Shown here one piece after another: positions 16,354-24,223 of a stretch of 36,566 nt of DNA. The notes under the pieces were generated by a model that saw only the letters and a program-made list of their open reading frames with translations, did no database searches and was not told the origin of the DNA. Positions within the stretch are counted from its first letter, which is position 1. Every line of letters starts with the position of its first letter. The position numbers and the translations under genes are program-made. Origin of the DNA: CAZYEI01 sp964646425 (GTDB lineage: Bacteria; Bacillota_I; Bacilli_A; RFN20; JAISJY01); the NCBI GenBank assembly GCA_964646425.1, contig CAZYEI010000011.1, forward strand, positions 1 through 36,566, in the 5' to 3' direction.

Positions 16354-17220
16354 CTAAACAACTTTTAAATTTTGAGTTATTGTCTTAAAGAATTCTTCAC
16401 TCCATAAGTCTAATTTTGATTTATCTTTTATGAAAGGTAATACATCTTGTTTTGCTTGTTCAATGTTTAAATTCTCAAATCTTTTATTTAATAATTTTTT
16501 TAAATTATCAAGGTTCAAATCATAATCTTCACTAATGTAATTTGATTGAATTAGTTTTGCTTTTAAATTCTTTAAATTAACTTTTGCACCAATAGATAAG
16601 AAGAAAACATAATCATAAAAATCTCTACCTTTGACTCTAGACTTCCAATTTCGACAAAGACAGGCGTGGATTTTTCCAGCAAATAATGATGATAAATCAT
16701 ATAATTTTACTTGATATGGTGATGGCAATAAACCAAACTTCGTTTCGTAAGTAGCACCAATTGGTGAATATACATCAACTTCGAATTTAATTCGTATAGT
16801 TTCATCCTTATTTATAAATTTGGCATCTTCACTATTTTCATAAAAGCATAAAATATGCTCTTTAGTATTTCCTTTTAAAAATGCTGATTTTATGTTTGAA
16901 TCAAATGACTTAGTTTTTTCGATTGCAGTGAAATCTAAACCTAATGATTTTGTTTCATTTTCAATATATGGAAAATATTTGGTTAAATCAAAATTTGGAT
17001 TTTGTGTAACTAAAGAAAAGTCTAAATCTTCGCTAAATCTATCTAATCCATAAAAAATTCTTAATGCTGTACCACCATAAAATGCGGCTTCTTTAAAAAA
17101 ACCACCACGAGATAAACCACAAAGAACGATTTCTTGCACTATTTCTTTAATGGCATTTTTCTTATCTTCTATGTTATTTATCTGATATTTTGCTAGCATT
17201 TGACTTAATACTTGTTGCAT
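16354..17220 (-). CDS. AbiEii-type nucleotidyltransferase toxin
   Basis: Toxin of a type IV AbiE toxin-antitoxin/abortive-infection system, a GTP-binding nucleotidyltransferase-fold protein (DUF1814). Motifs: GG at 49-50 in FYGGTALRIFYGLD, the acidic pair in RFSEDLDFSL (Asp65 and Asp67), a third acidic strand KFEVDV, and the Lys/Asp motifs LFAGKIHACLCR and KGRDFYDYVFFL. Length 288 fits. It starts one base after the antitoxin stop (TAAATG), with AAAGGAG inside the antitoxin end. Known homologues act by abortive phage infection or tRNA modification; which applies here is unknown. It lies in a segment bracketed by tRNA-derived repeats. Confidence 0.92.
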   Translation of the reverse strand: MQQVLSQMLAKYQINNIEDKKNAIKEIVQEIVLCGLSRGGFFKEAAFYGGTALRIFYGLDRFSEDLDFSLVTQNPNFDLTKYFPYIENETKSLGLDFTAIEKTKSFDSNIKSAFLKGNTKEHILCFYENSEDAKFINKDETIRIKFEVDVYSPIGATYETKFGLLPSPYQVKLYDLSSLFAGKIHACLCRNWKSRVKGRDFYDYVFFLSIGAKVNLKNLKAKLIQSNYISEDYDLNLDNLKKLLNKRFENLNIEQAKQDVLPFIKDKSKLDLWSEEFFKTITQNLKVV

Positions 17221-17221
17221 T

Positions 17222-17809
17222 TTACTTTTCTCCTTTAATCATTTTGGCAAGTAAATTTAGGTTTGTTGAGTGATAAAGTGGAGCAAGTTCTACAATTTCT
17301 TGCTTGTTTAGTTTATTAAAACTGTCTTCATCAATTCTTAAATCATCAAATAATAACAGACGTAATTTTTTAATACTTTTTACTGGTGAAATTGTGTATA
17401 ACTTATCACAAAGTGCTTTTTCAGGTGTTGCGATTTGATATAAGTATTCTCCATCTTGAACGGCAATTACGCCTAAGCTAAACACAGCATTTGGCACATC
17501 TCTGTATATAAAAGTCCCAAACCTGTTTTTGTAAGTCTTAATTTTCTTTTTGTTGTAAGAAGCACATGTGAATGTGTTATATACTGTTTCAGGAATTAGT
17601 CCTTGCTCGTATAATACGTAATCAAAAGATAAATAAGAAGGCCCATAAATAAATTGTGCAAGCTTTGAGCCATGCACATTGATATTTGTTTCATAAATTC
17701 CTTTAACAAGTGGAAATAACTTTCCATTCTTTACTTCTCTACCAATTTTGGTTATAGGATTTGAATAATCACTATATCGTTCTTTTAATTGTTGAATTGT
17801 AATTATCAT
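17222..17809 (-). CDS. AbiEi-type antitoxin
   Basis: Cognate antitoxin and autorepressor. The N-terminal winged helix (about 1-50: ITIQQLKERYSDY, REVKNGKLFPLVKGIYET) matches the type IV antitoxin domain. The C-terminal half (YLSFDYVLYEQGLIPETVYN, then IATPEKALCDKLY) is the AbiEi core. I choose the start 8 codons inside the longest frame because GGAG lies 9 bases before it; the upstream ATG would fall within the operator palindrome. AbiEi proteins elsewhere bind inverted repeats at their own promoter, and a large palindrome is present here. First gene of the pair. Confidence 0.9.
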   Translation of the reverse strand: MIITIQQLKERYSDYSNPITKIGREVKNGKLFPLVKGIYETNINVHGSKLAQFIYGPSYLSFDYVLYEQGLIPETVYNTFTCASYNKKKIKTYKNRFGTFIYRDVPNAVFSLGVIAVQDGEYLYQIATPEKALCDKLYTISPVKSIKKLRLLLFDDLRIDEDSFNKLNKQEIVELAPLYHSTNLNLLAKMIKGEK

Positions 17810-17812
17810 AAC

Positions 17813-17860
17813 ATTTTCTCCATATAATATCATTATATAGTATTATCTGGAGAAAATCAA
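17813..17860 (-). promoter_or_regulatory. abiE promoter inside a 45-bp palindrome (operator)
   Basis: On the minus strand, TTGATT (17860-17855) and TATAAT (17837-17832) are 17 bases apart. The interval is an imperfect 45-bp palindrome, 17813-17857. Outer arms of 10 bp are perfect (17813-17822 with 17848-17857) and inner arms of 6 bp are symmetric about the same centre (17824-17829 with 17841-17846). Binding by AbiEi would block both promoter boxes. Confidence 0.75.
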
Positions 17861-17998
17861 TAATTTAGAGCAAAATATCTCTCGAAATTTATATTTTCAA
17901 AACAAAATAAATATTAATATTAATCAAAGTACACAGGAATAATTAAAAATAATATTTATAAATATAAATTTTTTGATTTTATCTTAAAGAAGGATGTA

Positions 17999-18067
17999 CA
18001 GGTTCGACTCCTGTTGTGGACGCCAATAAAAAAGAAAAACGCTTGGAAAAATTCAAGCGTTTTTTTG
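17999..18067 (+). repeat. 69-bp direct repeat, right copy (attR-like)
   Basis: Identical to 16208-16276: tRNA-Arg 3' part with CCA plus the terminator. No tRNA 5' half precedes it, so it is not a gene; the copied hairpin (18035-18066) could still stop transcription entering from the left. Confidence 0.93.
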
Positions 18068-18312
18068 TGCTTAATTATATTTAATTTGCAATAAAAAACT
18101 AATTAATAATTTATCGAAGAAAATTATATTGATAAAAAAATAATGCAACATAAATAATGTTGGTATTTGATGTAAACTAAAATTGAGTTTTAGATAGGGG
18201 GAGTCTTATAGATATAAATGTAATTGTTAAAAGTAATTTTATAAATGAAAAAAATTAATTAAATATGGTTTCTTAAAAAAATATAGATTAAAAGAATAAA
18301 GGAATAGATAGT

Positions 18313-18597
18313 ATGAATGAAAAAAAAGAAAAAGAAGAAATAATTGATCCATTGACAACAGATAAGGCTGAAATTTATTTAGAAGGATTACGAATAGCTA
18401 CTGATATTGGTTCAATTTCTTGTGTGATTTTACAAAGAAAATTGAGTATTAGTTATGCTTTTGCTTTTAGAATTATTGAATGGATGATAGAACAGGGGTT
18501 TATAGTAAAAGGGTTAAAGAAAGATTATATAAAGAAAGTTTTAATAACTCCAAAGGAATACGAACACTTTAGAGAAAATTTAAATATTCAAGTTTAA
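18313..18597 (+). CDS. Stand-alone FtsK gamma (winged-helix DNA-binding) domain protein
   Basis: A 94-residue protein whose core (about 12-85) matches the gamma domain at the C-terminus of FtsK/SpoIIIE, the winged helix that reads polarity sequences on the chromosome. Typical elements are DPLTTDKAEIYLEGL, then GSISCVILQRKLSISYAFAF and RIIEWMIEQGFI. There is no motor domain, so it cannot pump DNA; a sequence-specific regulator or recruiter is more likely. AAAGGAATAG precedes the ATG. It lies 74 bases upstream of the kinase gene and is probably the first gene of that operon. Confidence 0.75.
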   Translation: MNEKKEKEEIIDPLTTDKAEIYLEGLRIATDIGSISCVILQRKLSISYAFAFRIIEWMIEQGFIVKGLKKDYIKKVLITPKEYEHFRENLNIQV

Positions 18598-18671
18598 AAA
18601 TAATTAATATGTAAAGAGTTCTATTTATTTGCATAAAAATTTTAATAATTGAAAAGGTAGTGAAAAATTTT

Positions 18672-19985
18672 ATGAAATTTAGAAAAAATGATACATTATC
18701 ATTAAATGAAAAAGAAACTATTGTCATCAAGGATTTTCTTGGTGATGGTGGTCAGGGTGAAGTATATTTAGTTAAATATAATGATAGTGAGTATGCACTT
18801 AAAGTATATAAAAAGGTTGAAAGTTCTGATTTTAGATATAATTTAAAAAATAATATTGAATGTGGGTCTCCATCTAGCGCTTTTCTTTGGCCGAAACTTT
18901 TGTTGGATTTTGATGATGGCAAAATTGGATATATTATGGATGTTAGACCTAAAAATTTTGTATCATTTGTATCTTATCTTACTGGAATAAATAAGTTTAA
19001 ATCAAAACAAGTAATGCTTAAATGGTGTGTTGAATTATGTCTTGCATTTAAAAAATTGCACGAAATGGGTTACTCATATCAAGATTTAAATGATGGAAGT
19101 TTCTTTTTTGATCCTGAGACGGGGGATTTATTAATTTGCGATAATGATAATGTTACAGCAGATAAAAGAAACTTAGGTATTTTAGGTAAAATGAGATATA
19201 TGGCTCCAGAAATTGTCCGAGGAGATAAAAATTTCAAAGGAGAAAAACAAATGCCTGATGTCCATTCGGATAGATTTTCTCTTGCGATTATTCTTTTTAT
19301 GGCTCTTTGTTTAGGAAATCCTTTTGAGGGTGAACGGCTAAAAGAATATGATATTATTGATGAACAGGCTGAATATGAAATGTATGGAGAAAAACCAATA
19401 TTTATATATCACAAAACAGATAAATCCAATCGCCCTATTCGTGGCTATCATTCAAGTGTATTAAAGCGTTGGGCATATATTCCCTTATATATTAAAGAAG
19501 CTTTTCATAGAACATTTGTAGATGGACTTATTGATAGAGAAAATGAAAGAACTACCGAACTTGAATGGCTTAAACTTTTAACTAAATTTAGAGATGAACT
19601 TATTACTTGTCCGTATTGTGGTTATGAATATATTGTTGGTTTTTCTGAAAAGAAAAAATATAACATTTGTCCTTTATGTGGCAAAGAAACAAAAGAAATA
19701 TGTTCACTATATATAGGTAGAAATATTATATCACTTGAACTTGGTAAAAAAATTTATACAAATCACGTAGACAAGTATTCATCAACATATAATACAGCAG
19801 TAGGTGTTGTTGTTGCGAATAAAAAAGATTCATCACTTTGGGGGATTAAACTAAACTTAACTGCTGATGTGGAAATAAAAGATATTAATGGAACAATTAA
19901 AGTAATTAAAAGGGATGGAATTATTCCTATCATTAGAAATTTAAAAATCAAATTTAATGAAAATACAATAGGAGAAATAAAATAA
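18672..19985 (+). CDS. TerY-P-type protein kinase with zinc ribbon
   Basis: Kinase-fold protein of the TerY-P triad type (kinase, PP2C and vWA). Gly-rich loop GDGGQGEV (24-31), Lys44 in YALKVYK, catalytic Asp138 in YSYQDLNDGSFF, metal Asp157 in LICDNDN (in place of DFG), APE (178-180) and Asp200 in VHSDRFSLA. The loop Lys and Asn of ordinary kinases are replaced (Asn140 and Ser143), so catalysis is plausible but unproven. A zinc ribbon follows (Cys313, Cys316, Cys333, Cys336), then a beta-rich tail that may be FHA-like. A GTG four codons earlier is a possible start, but the ribosome site sits too close to it. The stop overlaps the next ATG (TAATG). Confidence 0.85.
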   Translation: MKFRKNDTLSLNEKETIVIKDFLGDGGQGEVYLVKYNDSEYALKVYKKVESSDFRYNLKNNIECGSPSSAFLWPKLLLDFDDGKIGYIMDVRPKNFVSFVSYLTGINKFKSKQVMLKWCVELCLAFKKLHEMGYSYQDLNDGSFFFDPETGDLLICDNDNVTADKRNLGILGKMRYMAPEIVRGDKNFKGEKQMPDVHSDRFSLAIILFMALCLGNPFEGERLKEYDIIDEQAEYEMYGEKPIFIYHKTDKSNRPIRGYHSSVLKRWAYIPLYIKEAFHRTFVDGLIDRENERTTELEWLKLLTKFRDELITCPYCGYEYIVGFSEKKKYNICPLCGKETKEICSLYIGRNIISLELGKKIYTNHVDKYSSTYNTAVGVVVANKKDSSLWGIKLNLTADVEIKDINGTIKVIKRDGIIPIIRNLKIKFNENTIGEIK

Positions 19986-20707
19986 TGAAAAATGTAGATA
20001 GAGTATTAGGTGATGGAATTGCTAGACAAGAACTTAATTTATTATTTATGATTGATAATTCTGGTTCAATGGAAGGTGAAAAAATTGGAGCAGTAAATAA
20101 TGCAATTCGAGATGTAATAAGTATTATGCCTGAAATTCAAGAAGATACTTCGGATGCAATTATTAAGATTTCAGCATTAAAATTTAATGATGATGCAAAA
20201 TGGGTTTATAGTGAACCTAAATCTGTAGGAGAATTTAAATGGTTAGATATTTCTTCTAATGGTGGTACAAATTTGTCATGTGCTTATGATGAACTAGCAA
20301 AGTGGCTTACAAAGAAAGAAAAAGGGGGACAAATGCCCGACATTGGTGGGGTGGCTCCAATTATTATCTTGATGACTGATGGTATGCCTACAAGTTATGA
20401 TTGGCAGAATCATTTAGATTCTTTAAAGAAAAAAGGATGGTTTAGAGTTGCACTTAAATATGCTTTAGCGATTGGAATTGAAACTCAAGAAGCGATGGAT
20501 GTTCTCTCTAAATTTACAGGTAATCCTGAAACGGTGTTAAAAGTATATACTGCTGAAGCGCTTCGCAAGGTAATTAAGGTTATCGCAGTTACTGCTTCAA
20601 AAGTAAAATCAAATTCTTCTCTAATGGGTGCAGGTGCAACAAATAATGAAATTGCTCAAATTGAGATTGCTAAGAAATTTGATGATATTAAAGATATCGA
20701 ATGGTAA
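19985..20707 (+). CDS. TerY-like vWA domain protein (first copy)
   Basis: A 240-residue cytoplasmic von Willebrand A domain protein. The metal-site (MIDAS) pieces are all present: DNSGS (24-28), the Thr in SSNGGTNLS, and the Asp of ILMTDGMPT. The linker KGGQMPDIGGVAPI is typical of TerY. vWA proteins use the bound metal to hold a partner; in TerY-P triads they are thought to scaffold the kinase and phosphatase. Its start overlaps the kinase stop by one base. A diverged second copy follows after 4 bases. No signal peptide, so it is cytoplasmic. Confidence 0.88.
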   Translation: MKNVDRVLGDGIARQELNLLFMIDNSGSMEGEKIGAVNNAIRDVISIMPEIQEDTSDAIIKISALKFNDDAKWVYSEPKSVGEFKWLDISSNGGTNLSCAYDELAKWLTKKEKGGQMPDIGGVAPIIILMTDGMPTSYDWQNHLDSLKKKGWFRVALKYALAIGIETQEAMDVLSKFTGNPETVLKVYTAEALRKVIKVIAVTASKVKSNSSLMGAGATNNEIAQIEIAKKFDDIKDIEW

Positions 20708-20711
20708 AAAT

Positions 20712-21419
20712 ATGGATAAAATTGCAAAGCAAAGATTGAATATAATAATCCTTGTTGATTGTTCTAAGAGTATGCAAGGAGAACGAATAGGAAAAGTAAA
20801 TTCTGCTCTTCGTGATATAAAATCACAACTTGTTAAGATGCAAAATGATAATGTCAATGTTGATTTTTATCTTACTGTAATTCCCTTTTCTACGGATGCT
20901 TATTTTCTTAATGGGGATAGATGCAAAGAGATTGAGAACTTTGATTTTAAAGATATTAAAAGTGGTGGGTGGAGTAATCTACATATAGCTTATCAAAGAC
21001 TTGCAGAAATATTGAAGAAAGAAAGCAAAGGAGGCATTATGCCAGATTTTGGTGGAGTTGCACCCATACTTTTGCTTATGACTGATGGACATCCTAGTAA
21101 ATATCCAATAAAAGAGGAAATGGAAATATTAAAAAAGCTTCCTTGGTTTAATGTTGCTTTGAAGTATGGTATTGCTATTGCGATTAAGGATCAAAGAACT
21201 CATGATGTTCTTTATGACTTTGTAAATGGAAATGGAGATGTTATCGAGTGTTTTGATACAAAAATGTTAGAAAATATTATTAAAATTATAGTTTTGACGG
21301 CCTCTAAAGTTAAATCAAGTTCGATGATAGTTAAAAATAATAAGAATGTTACAATGTTACAAGAAGTTCAGCAACAAGTACAACAAGCTCTTTTAGAAGT
21401 AAATGATTGGGAGTGGTAA
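20712..21419 (+). CDS. TerY-like vWA domain protein (second copy)
   Basis: A 235-residue paralogue of the preceding protein. MIDAS: DCSKS (16-20), GGWSNLH (Ser in place of the Thr of copy one) and LLLMTDGHPS. The shared block GGIMPDFGGVAPILLLMTDG and the ending in Glu-Trp show that the two arose by duplication, but divergence is large, so they probably bind different partners. The frame is open further upstream inside copy one; I use the internal ATG because MDKIAKQRLNIIILVD aligns with the start of the vWA fold. PP2C starts one base after its stop. Confidence 0.88.
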   Translation: MDKIAKQRLNIIILVDCSKSMQGERIGKVNSALRDIKSQLVKMQNDNVNVDFYLTVIPFSTDAYFLNGDRCKEIENFDFKDIKSGGWSNLHIAYQRLAEILKKESKGGIMPDFGGVAPILLLMTDGHPSKYPIKEEMEILKKLPWFNVALKYGIAIAIKDQRTHDVLYDFVNGNGDVIECFDTKMLENIIKIIVLTASKVKSSSMIVKNNKNVTMLQEVQQQVQQALLEVNDWEW

Positions 21420-21420
21420 A

Positions 21421-22242
21421 ATGATTGCGTATTTCACAAAAACTAGTATTGGTTATTCTCATCTTAAAGAAAATAAATGTTGCCAAGATTATTCTGCTTG
21501 TTATCATGATGAAGAACGAACAATTATTACGGCTTGCGATGGTCATGGTGGAAATATTTATATAAGAAGTCACTGGGGGAGTAAATTTGCTAGCAATGCA
21601 GTCATTTCGGTATTAAAAAAAATTGAACGCTCTGACTTTTATAAATATTCAAAAAGAGATATTTGTAATAATTTGCGTTTAAAAATTCTTTGTGAATGGA
21701 ATGAATTGGTTGAAAAGCATTTAGCAAAAAAAACATTATCGAAACGTGAAGTTTTAAATTTAGATAAAGATAGTATTTTTAAATTAAAGCAAAATCCTGA
21801 AAAAGCATATGGAACAACATTAAATGCTGCTATGATTTTGGGCAATAAACTTTTATGTGTTTCTATTGGAGATGGCGGCATTATTATCATAAAAAAAGGA
21901 GAGGGTAATTTAGCTTTTTCTGAAGATGATGAAATGGTTGCTAATATCACTTGTTCAATGTGTCAAGAAGATGCTTATAAAAAAATAAAAATAGAAATAT
22001 ATAATTTTTGTGATTTTGATGGTGTGATTGTTTGTACTGATGGTCTTATTAATCCATATCAAAATATGAAGAATTTTGGAGATAACTTTATAAAACCGAT
22101 TTGTATAAAGATGCATGAAGGTAAATATAGAGAAATTGATGAATATATTAATCTTATGGGAAAAAATATTGGCATTGGTGATGATGTTTCTTTTGGGATT
22201 GCTATGAAAACAGCGATTTCTTTAAGGAGTTATAAAAAATAA
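21421..22242 (+). CDS. PP2C-family serine/threonine phosphatase
   Basis: A 273-residue metal-dependent phosphatase, expected to reverse phosphorylation made by the kinase three genes upstream. PP2C motifs in order: HLKENKCCQDY (15-24), the metal motif ACDGHGG (38-44), LCVSIGDGGI, VIVCTDGL and, near the end, GIGDDVSFGIAM. All the acidic metal ligands expected for PP2C appear to be kept. The ATG is chosen after a GGGAGTGG ribosome site; six extra codons upstream overlap the vWA gene. Soluble and cytoplasmic. Its stop overlaps the next ATG (TAATG). Confidence 0.92.
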   Translation: MIAYFTKTSIGYSHLKENKCCQDYSACYHDEERTIITACDGHGGNIYIRSHWGSKFASNAVISVLKKIERSDFYKYSKRDICNNLRLKILCEWNELVEKHLAKKTLSKREVLNLDKDSIFKLKQNPEKAYGTTLNAAMILGNKLLCVSIGDGGIIIIKKGEGNLAFSEDDEMVANITCSMCQEDAYKKIKIEIYNFCDFDGVIVCTDGLINPYQNMKNFGDNFIKPICIKMHEGKYREIDEYINLMGKNIGIGDDVSFGIAMKTAISLRSYKK

Positions 22243-23090
22243 TGAAATTTATATGTGCAATAGAATACTTGTATCATCATCGCACAAATGATGAAGAATT
22301 TACAAATCCTTTTTTTCTTTATTGTAGAATGGCAGATTTATGCAGCGCAAACTATGAAGATAAACAGAAAAATTTGCTATTTTATCATATAAACAAAAAA
22401 ATAAATATGATTAAAGCTATATTAGATAAAGATAAAAGTATTTCTTTAAAATATAAATATGTTGCTGATTTATTAAGCTATAATAGTTTTCAAAATTTAT
22501 TGGAATTACTTAAATCTGTTTTATTTCCTGAATATATAAAAATAGAAAATTTTCAAAAACAAAAAAATGATGTTGTTAAAACTATAATTCAAAAGGCAGA
22601 TGTTTCTGAAAAAATTGAAGCAAGAACAGTTTTAAAATCTACATACACTAGTCATATTTATATTGATGAAATAGTTGGGTTAATTATTGCAGTAGGAATA
22701 TGTTTAACGGCAATTTTATTTATAATCTTTGCCTGTGTTTTTAATTGGCCTTGGCTTGTTTGGCAATGGTTAATTGGTATTGTAGTAGGTATTTTGTTAG
22801 CTGTAAGTGGTACTGCAATAATAATGTGGCTTGATAATGAAACATTAGTTGATTATTATGTGCTTGGCACCATTGTTTTGGGATTTAGTATGATATTTAA
22901 TCTTATTTTATTTTTAATATTTAGAGATAATTACAAGATAATTTTTTATTGTTTTTCATTATTTGAACTTGTTACTGGCATTATTCTTGTTGCTTCAACA
23001 TTTCATAAGATAGAAAAAAACTGGGGTAAAATACAAATCTTGGAAATAGTTTTAATAATTTTACTTTTTTCTTTATCGCTCATGTTTTAA
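22242..23090 (+). CDS. Polytopic membrane protein of the TerY-P operon, unknown function
   Basis: A 282-residue protein with a soluble, charged, helical N-terminal half (about 1-140) and a membrane half with about five helices (about 145-282; WPWLVWQWLIGIVVG is in the second). I do not recognise the family. Translational overlap with the PP2C stop and the lack of any gap ties it to the kinase/phosphatase module, so it may be the membrane partner or target of the phospho-signal. No clear terminator follows; a 6-bp hairpin just after the stop has no T-run. Confidence 0.75.
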   Translation: MKFICAIEYLYHHRTNDEEFTNPFFLYCRMADLCSANYEDKQKNLLFYHINKKINMIKAILDKDKSISLKYKYVADLLSYNSFQNLLELLKSVLFPEYIKIENFQKQKNDVVKTIIQKADVSEKIEARTVLKSTYTSHIYIDEIVGLIIAVGICLTAILFIIFACVFNWPWLVWQWLIGIVVGILLAVSGTAIIMWLDNETLVDYYVLGTIVLGFSMIFNLILFLIFRDNYKIIFYCFSLFELVTGIILVASTFHKIEKNWGKIQILEIVLIILLFSLSLMF

Positions 23091-23218
23091 AGAAAATAGC
23101 TCTATTTTGTCTAAAATCATAAGTAATAAACAAAAAAATATATCTCCAAATGATTTCATAATCTCCTTTAAACAGTAACCAATACCTAATATATAATATA
23201 AAAAGAGTGGTGGTTGAT

Positions 23219-24175
23219 ATGAGCAAAACATCGCAATGTATAGAATTACTAAAAATTTTGTATAGTCGTAATAGAATTGTTAGCATTAATGAATTATCAG
23301 ATATTTTAGAAACTAATCCACGTAATATTCCTGAATATATAAATGAACTTCGAGATTGTGGATATTACATTAAAACTATTCATGGTAGATATGGTGGTTA
23401 CTTGTTAGAAAGACACAGTATATTTCCAGCCTTAAAACTTACTAATACTGAAAAAGAAGGTTTGATGGTTGGTTATGAATATTTATTAGCTCGCAATGAT
23501 TTTATGGAAATAAATGAGTATAGAAAAGCTATGGGGAAAATCGCTTCTTCAATTATGAATAATGACATAATGACTGATTGTACTTTGATTGTAAATAGAT
23601 TTCCTCTTGCTATGCCTCAAGAAGAACTTGAATGTAGATATCTTGCAATTCAGCAATGTATCACAAGCAAAAATGCTTTGGATATTGAATATCTCTCATT
23701 AAATAATGAAGTTATCAAGCGAACGATTAATCCATATAAACTTTATATGTACAATAATGCTTGGTTTGTTTTAGGGTTTGATGAAACAAAGGGAGATATT
23801 AGATATTTTAAAATTAATCGTATTCAAAAATTTGAAATTCAAAATCGGAAGTTTAGAGTATCGCTTTATTATAATGAAAGTAACTATCTTGATGAATATG
23901 GTATGAAGAATAATGGTGATTGGTATCCAATAAAACTAAAATTAACTGGAAATTATGCAATGATTGTCAAAGAACGTATTTATGGCAAGGATCAAGAGAT
24001 TGAAGTTATAGATAATAAAACAACAATTCTTTCTTGCAAGATGCAAAATGAAAATAATATTTTAAAATTTGTTCTTGGTTATGGAGTTGATTGTGAAGTT
24101 CTCGAACCAGAATGGTTAAAGGAAAAAATTATTGAAACAATAAAAATAATAAGTGAAAAATTGCACATAACTTAA
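23219..24175 (+). CDS. HTH-WYL transcriptional regulator
   Basis: A 318-residue YafY/PafC-type regulator. An N-terminal HTH_11 winged helix (about 1-60: CIELLKILYSRNRIVSINELS, read as two adjoining pieces CIELLKILYS and RNRIVSINELS; then NPRNIPEYINELRDCG) precedes a WYL domain (about 140-225: ALDIEYLSLNNEVIKR, INPYKLYMYNNAWFVLGF, DIRYFKINRI). WYL domains sense ligands, often nucleic-acid or nucleotide related, and such regulators are common beside defence and stress loci. GAGTGGTGG before the ATG sets the start. It sits between the TerY-P operon and the MACPF operon and could control either or both. Confidence 0.9.
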   Translation: MSKTSQCIELLKILYSRNRIVSINELSDILETNPRNIPEYINELRDCGYYIKTIHGRYGGYLLERHSIFPALKLTNTEKEGLMVGYEYLLARNDFMEINEYRKAMGKIASSIMNNDIMTDCTLIVNRFPLAMPQEELECRYLAIQQCITSKNALDIEYLSLNNEVIKRTINPYKLYMYNNAWFVLGFDETKGDIRYFKINRIQKFEIQNRKFRVSLYYNESNYLDEYGMKNNGDWYPIKLKLTGNYAMIVKERIYGKDQEIEVIDNKTTILSCKMQNENNILKFVLGYGVDCEVLEPEWLKEKIIETIKIISEKLHIT

Positions 24176-24223
24176 CAATATTTTGAAAGTTAGAAAAATT
24201 CTAGATTAGAGGCGATGATATAA

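Larger units (their letters stand above)
16208..18067. mobile_element. tRNA-Arg-integrated AbiE cassette (no integrase)
   Basis: A 1791-bp segment lies between corresponding points of the two 69-bp repeats and contains only the abiEi/abiEii pair with its promoter. A second, truncated tRNA 3' end at the far side is the standard footprint of site-specific integration into a tRNA gene. No recombinase gene or fragment is visible, so the unit was mobilised in trans, has lost its integrase, or arose by duplication during another event. Confidence 0.75.
17810..18312. other. Region between abiEi and the FtsK-gamma gene
   Basis: About 500 bases without a gene. It holds the abiE promoter and palindrome (17813-17860), an AT-rich stretch, the right 69-bp repeat (17999-18067) and about 245 bases that lead into the next operon. 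TTGATG and TTAGAT, 17 bases apart before a GGGGGAG stretch near 18197, might be a weak promoter. Confidence 0.6.

Noticed and set aside
16277..17998. Integrase or relaxase remnant inside the AbiE cassette
   Set aside because: The space outside the two abiE genes is short, AT-rich and has no recombinase motif in any frame I could read.
23093..23108. Hairpin after the TerY-P operon as a terminator
   Set aside because: Only six A-T pairs around a GCTC loop and no T-run; too weak to call.
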